From a virus: DNA of 44,173 nucleotides. Every line of letters starts with the position of its first letter. Position 1 is the first letter of the stretch. This document shows, in pieces, positions 37,533-44,173 of this stretch. A program made the position numbers and the translations under genes. The DNA lies in IMG/VR virus record IMGVR_UViG_3300049435_000052, positions 1 to 44,173 of that record. One strand, given 5' to 3'. The notes below the pieces were generated by a model. It saw only the letters and a list, made by a program, of their open reading frames with translations. It was not told the origin of the DNA and did not search any database.

Positions 37533-37579
37533 GTGTCGGCTGTCCTTTCATGCGAAAGGCCCCGACACATGCGGGGCCT
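37530..37579 (-). promoter_or_regulatory. Folded leader covering the major capsid start
   Basis: Minus-strand arms, 5' to 3': AGGCCCC (37579-37573) pairs with GGGGCCT (37563-37557), a terminator-like hairpin. CATGTGTCGG (37571-37562) pairs perfectly with CCGACACATG (37539-37530), whose last three bases are the capsid start codon. Inside that, CCTTTC (37558-37553) pairs with GAAAGG (37548-37543), which holds the ribosome site. The first hairpin uses bases needed by the second, so the two are exclusive or form a pseudoknot. Confidence 0.65.
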
Positions 37580-37621
37580 AGCGGGGTTGCCCGGACTCTC
37601 GCCGGGCCGAAGTCGGCGGGG

Positions 37622-38053
37622 TCAGGCGAGAGTGATCCGGACGCGTCCCTTGTTGCCGGACGTGACTCCGGCGGATTCGGCGCAGTAGCCGATGATCGCG
37701 GCGGCCGAGTCGGTGCCGGACACCCAGGGGGTGACCTGACCGGCCGCGGCGGCCTTGAGCCTGTCGCCGTAGTTGGCGTTCGCCGCGTAGGTGACGCCGG
37801 CGACGGTGCCCTGTACGGCGACGGTTGCGGATGGGGGGAGCGGGTAGACGAGCGCGGCCGCCTGGGCTGCGTTCGTCGCGTCGATCAGCGCGATGCCGAT
37901 CACCTTGAGGCTGGTCGCGCCGGCGACGCCGCAAGGGCGCTGGGTGGCGGCGCCGGAGACGGCGCGCGCCTCGACGACCTGCCCCCCGGCAACCGCCTCG
38001 ACGACGTCGCAGGTGATGGGGCTGTCGTCGAAGACCTGGATGGTTCCGGCCAT
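37622..38053 (-). CDS. Capsid decoration/stabilisation protein (DUF2190-like)
   Basis: 143 aa, ATG start with AAAGGA upstream. It reads IQVFDDSPITCDVVEAVAGGQVVEAR, GVAGATSLKVIGIALIDA, GTVAGVTYAANANYGDRLKAAAAGQVTPW, typical of the beta-rich DUF2190/decoration family that binds capsid three-fold sites. Placed between protease/scaffold and major capsid genes, the expected spot. Confidence 0.75.
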   Translation of the reverse strand: MAGTIQVFDDSPITCDVVEAVAGGQVVEARAVSGAATQRPCGVAGATSLKVIGIALIDATNAAQAAALVYPLPPSATVAVQGTVAGVTYAANANYGDRLKAAAAGQVTPWVSGTDSAAAIIGYCAESAGVTSGNKGRVRITLA

Positions 38054-38083
38054 GGGTCCTGTGTCCTTTCGGTCGTCGGGCGG

Positions 38084-39256
38084 TCAGAGCTTGTAGTGCT
38101 CGGCGTAGGCCTCGACGGCCTTGGCCCGGGTCTCGGTGTCGTCGTCGCCTTCGATGCTGCCGATGACGGAGAGGTCGACGGTGCCCTTGCACGCGTCGAC
38201 GACTTTCCGGAGCGCGTCGATCGGGTCGGGCCCGGTCGAGTTCGACAGGTCGATGACGCCGGCGGGCAACGACAGGACGGGCTCGGCGAGGTCGAGGACG
38301 ACCTTCGGGACGCCGGCCTGGAGGAGCCGCTGCTTCTCCTCGCGCCAGTGCGACGCGGCGAGGTCGGTACGGACCTCGTCGAGGGCCTTGCGGTCCTCTT
38401 CACGGGCGGCGTTCGCGAGGTCGATCGCGGCCTGCGCCTCGGTTGAGAGGGCGGCGCCCGCACCGGCGAGCTCGGTCGCCGCCGGCTCCTCCTCGAGCAG
38501 CTTCGCGACCGCCGCGGCGAGCTGCTCGTCGGTGAGCGGCTCCGCTGCGTTGAGCTTCGGCTCTGTGACCGTGGTCGTCGCCGCGGTGGTGGTGCTCGTC
38601 GCGGCTGCCGGGTCGGTCACGGTCGCCGTGAGTTCGGCCAGGGACGCGAGCAGGGCAGCCCGCTCGTCGTCACCCAGGCCGGCGATCTGCTCCCGCAGGG
38701 CTTCGGCGGTGTCGGGCATCAGGGGCTCCTTCTGCGTGGTGAACGTCGCCCCGGTCAGGTCGACCGTGGGCGTGGTGTCGTTGGACAGGTCGACCGCCTG
38801 CCACGGGCGCATGCCGGTGACCTTCGGGTCGAGGGTTCCGAGGACGTGGTTGATCGCAGCGGGGAACTTGCGGCCGTCGGCCTTCTCCAGGCCTTCGACG
38901 ATCCGGACGGACACGCCGAGGTCGGGGTGTTCGTCCACGAGGGCGGCCGCGTCGTCGGAGAGCTCGAGGATCCCGTCGAGTCCTTCCGGAGTGACCTGCA
39001 GGCCGCGGAGGGTGCCGCGCATCCGTTCCGGGTCGAGGGTGTGCCGGTTGTCGTCGCCGGCGAGGAGGAACTTCACCGAGTCATAGGCCCGGTCGCGGAA
39101 CGACGCGGCGAGCGAGGCGAGGTAGTCGGTGGTGAAGTCGAGCCGGCGGCCTTCGTAGGTGAGGGATCCGAGGGGGAGCAGCTGCTTGCGGAACAGCCGG
39201 GGGCCGACGCGGGTGGCGAGGTCGTGGGTGAGCGGGGTGAGCAGCGCTCCGGTCAC
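38084..39256 (-). CDS. Capsid maturation protease with scaffold domain
   Basis: 390 aa, GTG start. N-terminal ~170 residues (RKQLLPLGSLTYEGRRLDFTTDYLASLAASF, GTLRGLQVTPEGLDGILELSDDAAALVDEHPDLGVSVRIVEG) resemble Mu gpI-like phage proteases. The rest is a Glu/Ala/Thr-rich helical scaffold (EALREQIAGLGDDERAALLASLAELTATV, EAQAAIDLANAAREEDRKALDEVR) ending in a helical tail (AKAVEAYAEHYKL). Self-removal of the scaffold is presumed. Identified by position and pattern. Confidence 0.75.
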   Translation of the reverse strand: MTGALLTPLTHDLATRVGPRLFRKQLLPLGSLTYEGRRLDFTTDYLASLAASFRDRAYDSVKFLLAGDDNRHTLDPERMRGTLRGLQVTPEGLDGILELSDDAAALVDEHPDLGVSVRIVEGLEKADGRKFPAAINHVLGTLDPKVTGMRPWQAVDLSNDTTPTVDLTGATFTTQKEPLMPDTAEALREQIAGLGDDERAALLASLAELTATVTDPAAATSTTTAATTTVTEPKLNAAEPLTDEQLAAAVAKLLEEEPAATELAGAGAALSTEAQAAIDLANAAREEDRKALDEVRTDLAASHWREEKQRLLQAGVPKVVLDLAEPVLSLPAGVIDLSNSTGPDPIDALRKVVDACKGTVDLSVIGSIEGDDDTETRAKAVEAYAEHYKL

Positions 39257-40158
39257 CGTTGCCTCCCGAGGATCGCCTTGACGCGGGCCCGGCCGACCGC
39301 GGCGGGGACGAGCCGGTCACCGACCAGCGCGTACCCGCCGGGGATGCTGTGTGTGCGGAGCCACTGGGCGCGCTGCGCTGGTGCGAGGTTGTTGACGGCG
39401 GTAGCGAGCGCCTTGGCCGCTTTCGACGGGCCGGTCTTCACCGTGTGCGCTGTCGTACCGCCGCCGCTCGTGGGCGTGCGGGTGCCGCCGAACTTGCCGT
39501 GGAGCACGTCGCTTGCTGCCTTGAGCGCGGCGGCGACCCGGGCCTTCTCCGCCGCGTCCTGCCGGTCGAGGGCCGCGTTCGCCGCGGCGGCCTTGGCCTT
39601 CCCACCACCGCCGCCCTTGGCCTTCCGGGACCGGTGGATCTGCGCCATTGTCGCCCGGTCGAACCGGCCGGTGACCGGGAGCCCGTGCCGGCGTTGGAAG
39701 TCGCGGATCTGCTTGGCAACACCACCGGGCGGACCGCCCTTCCCACTGCCGGTCTTCGCCTTGAACTTCCCGCCCTGCGGGGTGCCCTTCGGCGCGCGCG
39801 GGTGCAGCTGCTCGGTGAACGACAGGTCGACCGTCGTGCAACCGCAATCGGCACCGGCAGTCAGGTCCTTGTTCGGCTTGGCCAGCGCCGCGGCTTTCAT
39901 CGCCTCCCACCGAGCGACCGCCGCACATGCCTGCGCGCGGGCGTCGGCGCCGACTTCGACCCGGCCGCCGAACGCCCGGCCGGTCGCGCACATCTTCTTC
40001 GCCCAGTTGACTGCGGTCGCGATCGCGCGCGACTCGTCGTAGCCCTGCGCCATCAGGTGCCGGGTGACCCCGCGGAGGATCGGCGGGAGACCGCCGGCGT
40101 CGGAGACCCAGTTCTTGCCGTGACCGAGCGGGCCGCGGGACATGCGGACGTCTGTCAC
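39253..40158 (-). CDS. Head-operon protein with peptidoglycan-binding-like motif
   Basis: 301 aa from a GTG at 40158 overlapping the MuF-like stop; an ATG at 40143 is also possible. The start (GPLGHGKNWVSDAGGLPPILRGVTRHLMAQGYDESRAIATAVNWAKKMCATG) is a helical motif known from actinophage virion proteins. A Lys/Gly-rich middle leads to IRDFQRRHGLPVTGRFDRATMAQIHRSR, which looks like a PG_binding_1 motif. Next come a basic Ala-rich helix and a C-terminal end. May be an internal virion protein ejected with DNA to help cross the wall; inference. Confidence 0.6.
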   Translation of the reverse strand: MTDVRMSRGPLGHGKNWVSDAGGLPPILRGVTRHLMAQGYDESRAIATAVNWAKKMCATGRAFGGRVEVGADARAQACAAVARWEAMKAAALAKPNKDLTAGADCGCTTVDLSFTEQLHPRAPKGTPQGGKFKAKTGSGKGGPPGGVAKQIRDFQRRHGLPVTGRFDRATMAQIHRSRKAKGGGGGKAKAAAANAALDRQDAAEKARVAAALKAASDVLHGKFGGTRTPTSGGGTTAHTVKTGPSKAAKALATAVNNLAPAQRAQWLRTHSIPGGYALVGDRLVPAAVGRARVKAILGRQR

Positions 40159-40802
40159 GCCGCCTCCGTCGCCCCTCGGTGGGTCAGCTTCGCGATCGCC
40201 GCGTTCACCAGTCCGGCACCGAGATAGGGCCGCGTCGGGATGCAACGGCAGTGCGGGTGCGTCGCGCCCGGTAGGCCGATCGACGGCGGCTGCGCGATCA
40301 GGAAGTTGTGCTTGTGCGCCGCCCTGCACTCCGGTGAGGTCTTCGAGTCGATCGTCGCCTTCCACCCGAGCATCGCGCCGAACCGCGCGGCGAGACGGTC
40401 AGCGAGCCCGGCCGAGCGAGCCCGGTTGTCCTGCGCGGCTTTGTGCGCCCGGAAGAGGTCCATCTCGACGACGACCGCACGCTGTACGTCGGCGCCCGCG
40501 TCGAGCCGCCGGTCGATCCGCAGGGTCGCATTCGCGAGGTAGGCGGCGCGGTAGGTCTGCTCGGCCTGGCTGATCCGGACCGACGCCCGGCCGGTGAGGA
40601 CCTGCGCGGGCATGTCGCGGACCGCGACGTTCAAGGCGGCCAGCGCGGAGGACGGGCGGACGTGCAGAACGTTCGCGAGGGTCCCGGCCGCCGCCGCGAG
40701 CGACAGCCCACCGAGGACCGCCGTGAGCACGGCCAGCGCTGCGGTGACCTGCTGCGCCGTCGCGGTCTGCTGCGCCGGCTGCTGCTGGACGGGCTGGGTC
40801 AA
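40155..40802 (-). CDS. MuF-like minor head protein
   Basis: 215 aa from a TTG at 40802 that overlaps the next upstream stop; a low-frequency start but consistent with the TTGA coupling. N-terminal Gln/Ala-rich helix, a long helical part (ALAALNVAVRDMPAQVLTGRASVRISQAEQTYRAAYLANATLRID), and a C-terminal MuF core: KATIDSKTSPECRAAHKHNF...GLPGATHPHCRCIPTRPY with the conserved Cys/His signature. MuF proteins bind the portal and prepare the head for packaging and ejection. Confidence 0.8.
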   Translation of the reverse strand: MTQPVQQQPAQQTATAQQVTAALAVLTAVLGGLSLAAAAGTLANVLHVRPSSALAALNVAVRDMPAQVLTGRASVRISQAEQTYRAAYLANATLRIDRRLDAGADVQRAVVVEMDLFRAHKAAQDNRARSAGLADRLAARFGAMLGWKATIDSKTSPECRAAHKHNFLIAQPPSIGLPGATHPHCRCIPTRPYLGAGLVNAAIAKLTHRGATEAA

Positions 40803-41062
40803 CCGATGTGCCCGTTCCCGTTAGGCAGGACCAGGTTCGCCGCCGACGCCTTCCCCGCATGACATAGCGCGTTACCGATCTGCACAGCCGCCGCCCCGTC
40901 GAGGAAGTACACCGCCGACCCGACCGGCGTCGACACGGTCAACATGACCAGCTGCTGCCCATCACCCGCCATCGCCTGCGCGACGTTGACCATCGTCGGG
41001 ACCGGCCCCACCGGCATCTGCGGCTGCTCGACCGGCTGTCCCATCGGGGCTCCCATCGTCAT
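40799..41062 (-). CDS. Small hypothetical head-region protein
   Basis: 87 aa, ATG start overlapping the portal stop. Pro/Met-rich start (GAPMGQPVEQPQMPVGPVPTM), then a beta-rich segment (QQLVMLTVSTPVGSAVYFLDGAAAVQIGNALCHAG). Not recognised. Its position between portal and MuF-like genes suggests a head accessory role. Confidence 0.5.
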   Translation of the reverse strand: MTMGAPMGQPVEQPQMPVGPVPTMVNVAQAMAGDGQQLVMLTVSTPVGSAVYFLDGAAAVQIGNALCHAGKASAANLVLPNGNGHIG

Positions 41063-42402
41063 GCGGACAGCGCCTGCAACGTCGGCCCACCACCCACGGC
41101 CGCGTCCGTCGCGACCTGCAGCGCCACGTCCGCCGCACCCGAGATCGGCGCCGAACCCGCAGCACCAGGACCCGCCGCGGCCGCGGCCTCGGACCGCGCA
41201 CGGATCGCCGCCGTCACCTTGTCGACGTTCAGGTCGAACATCCCCGCCACCCGGATCGTCAGCTCGTCGACGAACTCCGCCGGCGGCGCGGTGTCCGGTG
41301 AAGCGAGCGCCTCCAACGTCGTCAGCATCTGCTCGACCGTCGGCCCAGAGATCGGACCGAGCTGCACGTCCGGGACCACCGCGTCAGGGCCGCGGTTCAA
41401 CCGGACCAGCGGCCCGACGACCTGGCTGCGGATCGTCCCCGCGATCTCCCGGGCGTTCGCGTCCTGCGCCTGCGTGAACAGATCACGCGAGTCCTTGCTC
41501 AGCGCATAGGACCCGGTCCCCGACGCCGCCGCTGACGTCAGGTCGAGGAACCCGGCCAGGATCGACTGAGCCATCTCCGAGTCGAGGAACGCGATCGCCG
41601 CCTTGAACTGGTCAGCGCCCTTCCCCGAGATGTCGAGGGTGTCGACCGTCGTACCGTTCGGGACCGCCGCGACACCGGAGTTCTTCAGCTTCACCAGTGA
41701 CGCGACGACCTTCTCCTCGTCACCGGAGTTGGTGTGCGCGATCGTCCGGGGCAGCGCCGCACCCTCGAGGAAGATGAACCACAGCGCCCGAACCTTCTGC
41801 TTGTCGAGGAAGCACCGGTACGGCACCTGCATCTCCGACACCCCACGGACCGGGTCGCGGTGCGCGCCGTGGAGGAAGATCACCGCCTTGTTCACCGGGA
41901 TCTTCACCGGCAACGTCTCACCTGGCACGTTTTGGCGGAACCCGAGGATCCGCCCGGTCTTCGGGTCGCGTAGCAGAGTGCACGCGTCCGGCGGCCGCCA
42001 GGCGAGCGAGTCGTACTCGACGAGACCCCGGTCGACGGTGAACACCGTCTCCAGGAACGTCGCCCGGTAGACCAGCGACTCTGCGCCGTGCCCGACGATC
42101 AGCGGCAGTGGTGTGCGCATCCGGTCGAGCGACTCAGACGCGAGCTCGTACTCGCCGGTGTCACCGTGACCGGGTTTGATCGTCAGCGGCGCGGCACGCA
42201 ACGGCAGGGTGAGGACCTGCTCGACGGAGCGGCCGCGGCCGTCACGACGGAGGAAGTCGTCGATGTCGCGGGCGGCCATCTCCGCGGTCAGGTCGTACCA
42301 GGCGCCGGTGATCGGGTCGACGCCCTGCCACGACCGGTACGGTGACAGCTCCGACCCGAGAGTCTTCGTCGCGTTCGCTGGGAGGGTGTCCGGGACGGTC
42401 AT
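41059..42402 (-). CDS. Portal protein (Mu gp29/DUF935-like)
   Basis: 447 aa, ATG start. Recognisable blocks: DIDDFLRRDGRGRSVEQVLTLPLRAAPLTIKPG; ATFLETVFTVDRGLVEYDSLAWRPPDACTLLRD (portal wing); GRILGFRQNVPGE; and YALSKDSRDLFTQAQDANAREIAGTIRSQVVGPLVRLNRG, the DUF935 signature near residues 300-340. A C-terminal Ala-rich tail follows. Twelve copies form the gate for DNA packaging by the terminase encoded just upstream. Confidence 0.9.
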   Translation of the reverse strand: MTVPDTLPANATKTLGSELSPYRSWQGVDPITGAWYDLTAEMAARDIDDFLRRDGRGRSVEQVLTLPLRAAPLTIKPGHGDTGEYELASESLDRMRTPLPLIVGHGAESLVYRATFLETVFTVDRGLVEYDSLAWRPPDACTLLRDPKTGRILGFRQNVPGETLPVKIPVNKAVIFLHGAHRDPVRGVSEMQVPYRCFLDKQKVRALWFIFLEGAALPRTIAHTNSGDEEKVVASLVKLKNSGVAAVPNGTTVDTLDISGKGADQFKAAIAFLDSEMAQSILAGFLDLTSAAASGTGSYALSKDSRDLFTQAQDANAREIAGTIRSQVVGPLVRLNRGPDAVVPDVQLGPISGPTVEQMLTTLEALASPDTAPPAEFVDELTIRVAGMFDLNVDKVTAAIRARSEAAAAAGPGAAGSAPISGAADVALQVATDAAVGGGPTLQALSA

Positions 42403-42755
42403 CGCCGGGCCTCCGTCAGCTCGGCGAGCGCAGTCGGCGCGAGCATGTCGCCGTCGTTCATCGCGAGGACCAGGTCGAGAAGGTCGTCGTGGTCGATCGC
42501 TGGGCCGTGCCGCGGTTCGAGCGCCTCAGCGGGAACCTCCCACATCGTCGCCTTCACACCGCCCGACATGAGCAGCGAGATCGCGTGCTCGTCGGCGGGC
42601 TTACGGACGACGTCGTGGCAGTTCGGGCAGGTGAACTCGTAGTACGACAGCGGCGCGTGGTCGCAGACCATCAGCGTGATGTCCGGGGCGGTCAGATGGC
42701 ACTCGCCGCAGTCGGGGCACGAGCCGACGATGTCCGTCACCGCGCCTCCGCTCAC
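42399..42755 (-). CDS. Zinc-ribbon protein between terminase and portal
   Basis: 118 aa from a GTG at 42755 overlapping the terminase stop (a later GTG at 42740 is also possible). Two Cys pairs near the start, CPDCGEC, then CDH, and CPNCHDVV further on (about residue 45), make a zinc ribbon; the C-terminal half is helical with an acidic end (DHDDLLDLVLAMNDGDMLAPTALAEL). A packaging accessory role is plausible from position. Not recognised. Confidence 0.6.
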   Translation of the reverse strand: MSGGAVTDIVGSCPDCGECHLTAPDITLMVCDHAPLSYYEFTCPNCHDVVRKPADEHAISLLMSGGVKATMWEVPAEALEPRHGPAIDHDDLLDLVLAMNDGDMLAPTALAELTEARR

Positions 42756-44173
42756 CAGGCGACCGCGTCCGCGGTCAGCTCACCGTTCGGCATCCCCTCA
42801 TACTTCGCGACCGTCAGCCCACCGGCCGTTGGGGTGCCGGCGACCCAGAACGCCTGCACGACCGCGTCACCGTCGTCCGTGGACCGGCCCAGACGCTTCG
42901 CGATCTCATCCTTCGACTCGACTTGGATCCGTCCACCCGACACGACCCGCCATTTCGCCGCGGTCAGGTCACCGACGAGCTGGTCCTCGGTGGTCGGCGG
43001 CAACGCGACACCTTCGCCGTAGGCCGGGTCGAGCAGCTCGCGCAGGTTCCACCAGGCGGCCGACCGGCAGTTCGTGAACCCCAGCTCACCGGACCGGTCG
43101 CGGCGCGGGGTCCGTTCCGACGCGTTGAACGCCACGACCGAGCAGCCCTGCTCACGGAGCCGGTCGACGACACCGCCGCCCATCCCGATCACGTCGACCA
43201 CGGCCTGCGCGTGCGGGACACCGTCGAGGGTGCCCTTCACCCGGCCGGCCGTCGCCATCGTGTCCTGCTTCGACCAGCCCCGGAGCTCCTGCACGACCGT
43301 GCCCTGCCGGATCGCCAGCACCGTCCGGTCCGCGCCGAACCGGGCCACGTCGACACCGACGATCCGCCGGCCCGGACGTTCCGGCCGGCCGGCCGCGTCC
43401 CAATCGTGCCACCGTTCGATCGCAGCTTCGACCCAGGCGAGCGGGATGATCCCGTCCTCGTCGTCGGCGTGGAACTCACCGAGCACCCGGTTCGCGAACA
43501 GCGCCGAGGTCTCACCCCACTGGCGTTTCCGCTTCTCGACCCAGTCGACGGAGACCCGGCCGGCGGCGATCGCCTCGTCGACGGTCACATGCCGGGTCCA
43601 CCAGTCCTCGAACCCGGGCTTGCGCGCGTGGATCGCGTAGAACCGGCCGATCGGGGCGCCCGGCGTGGAGAACGCCGCAGCGAACGCCTCGGGCAGCCCG
43701 TCCGACCGGGCACCGGAGAACGCGCCCTCGGCCGCGTCGAACACGGCCTCGTCGATCGACTTCGACTCGTCGAACAGGTACAGCAGCGAGTCGGCGTGCG
43801 CGCCTTCGATGTTCTCGTGGTCGTCGCTCGCGACAGCGGTCGCCGCGCCCAGCCGCAGCTTCAGCGACAGCTTCAGCAGCTCCCGGTCCTCACGGATCTC
43901 GACGGTTACCAGGTCACGGCGGACCCGTCGCGCCCACTTGTGGACCTCCGGCCATAGGTACACCTCGAGGTGCCGCCACACCCCGGCGGTGGTGATGACC
44001 TTCCAGTCGATCCCGGCGGCTTCACGGGTGACGACGAACCACAGCACGAGCAGCGCGAGGACCGCGGTCTTCCCCAGCCCGTGCGGACCGCGGACCGCGA
44101 CCCGGCGCTTGCGGGGGACGGCGGCGAGGACCTCGGTCTGGTAGCCGGTCAGCGACTGCCCGTCGGGGAACGC
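42752..44173 (-). CDS. Terminase large subunit, C-terminal body (runs off window end)
   Basis: About 473 codons without a start, open to base 44173. It begins AFPDGQSLTGYQTEV; Walker A RGPHGLGKTA is at visible residues about 28-37, Walker B is LLYLFDES, and the RNase H-like nuclease has IVGVDVARFGADR and a later acidic motif DGDAVVQAF. It pumps DNA into the prohead and cuts it. The N-terminus is the fragment at 1-158. Late genes follow with 4-nt overlaps. Confidence 0.9.
   Translation of the reverse strand, partial: AFPDGQSLTGYQTEVLAAVPRKRRVAVRGPHGLGKTAVLALLVLWFVVTREAAGIDWKVITTAGVWRHLEVYLWPEVHKWARRVRRDLVTVEIREDRELLKLSLKLRLGAATAVASDDHENIEGAHADSLLYLFDESKSIDEAVFDAAEGAFSGARSDGLPEAFAAAFSTPGAPIGRFYAIHARKPGFEDWWTRHVTVDEAIAAGRVSVDWVEKRKRQWGETSALFANRVLGEFHADDEDGIIPLAWVEAAIERWHDWDAAGRPERPGRRIVGVDVARFGADRTVLAIRQGTVVQELRGWSKQDTMATAGRVKGTLDGVPHAQAVVDVIGMGGGVVDRLREQGCSVVAFNASERTPRRDRSGELGFTNCRSAAWWNLRELLDPAYGEGVALPPTTEDQLVGDLTAAKWRVVSGGRIQVESKDEIAKRLGRSTDDGDAVVQAFWVAGTPTAGGLTVAKYEGMPNGELTADAVAW

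Noticed and set aside
1-44173. tRNA or rRNA genes
   Set aside because: No cloverleaf-like block or rRNA sequence was recognised on either strand by eye.

Overview
The window is a nearly complete genome of a temperate, tailed, siphovirus-like phage or prophage of a high-GC actinomycete. Evidence: very GC-rich coding DNA with many GTG starts, gene families typical of actinobacteriophages, a full set of head, tail and lysis genes including a tape-measure protein, a large serine integrase, and a repressor / ImmA-IrrE immunity pair. The host genus cannot be fixed from the sequence. The two window ends belong to one gene: the terminase large subunit starts at 158 on the minus strand, runs off base 1, and its body re-enters at base 44173. 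The molecule is therefore best read as circular, opened inside terL, with a small number of bases missing at the join.

Layout. Minus strand, 15181 down to 1: a leaderless repressor-like gene, then a tightly overlapped early operon of small zinc-finger, membrane and HTH proteins, two HNH endonucleases, a RusA-like resolvase, a ParB-like protein carrying a frameshift, an Rpf-like cell-wall hydrolase, a PD-(D/E)XK nuclease, a probable ssDNA-associated protein and a primase/SF3 helicase, then an iteron-like repeat cluster (2196-2400), two more zinc-finger proteins and terS. Across the junction, minus strand 44173 down to 21908: terL, portal, MuF, protease/scaffold, decoration, major capsid, connectors, tail terminator, major tail protein, two tail-assembly chaperones, tape measure, minor tail proteins, a collagen-like fibre, an alpha/beta-hydrolase, then small membrane proteins, a CHAP endolysin and a holin candidate.

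Plus strand 15366-21861 is the lysogeny and cargo block: XRE regulator, ImmA/IrrE protease, a membrane zinc-ribbon protein, a DUF3263 protein with its own leaderless promoter, a third HNH endonuclease, the serine integrase, 577 bp of non-coding DNA (DnaA-box-like 9-mers, an 11-bp inverted repeat, a promoter plus 13-bp terminator that could make a small RNA), then cargo: a membrane GAF-domain protein and a HicA/HicB-like toxin-antitoxin pair with an operator over its promoter.

Most notable signals: (1) a 50-nt leader before the major capsid gene whose arms can hide its ribosome site and start codon, with a simpler analogue before a tail-region gene; (2) three G/C homopolymers of 9-10 bases at early gene junctions, each deciding whether neighbouring genes are fused, separated or coupled; (3) paired ATGACA/TGTCAT repeats next to the primase gene; (4) two leaderless promoters of identical geometry. 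All family assignments rest on recognised motifs and gene order; no database search was possible.
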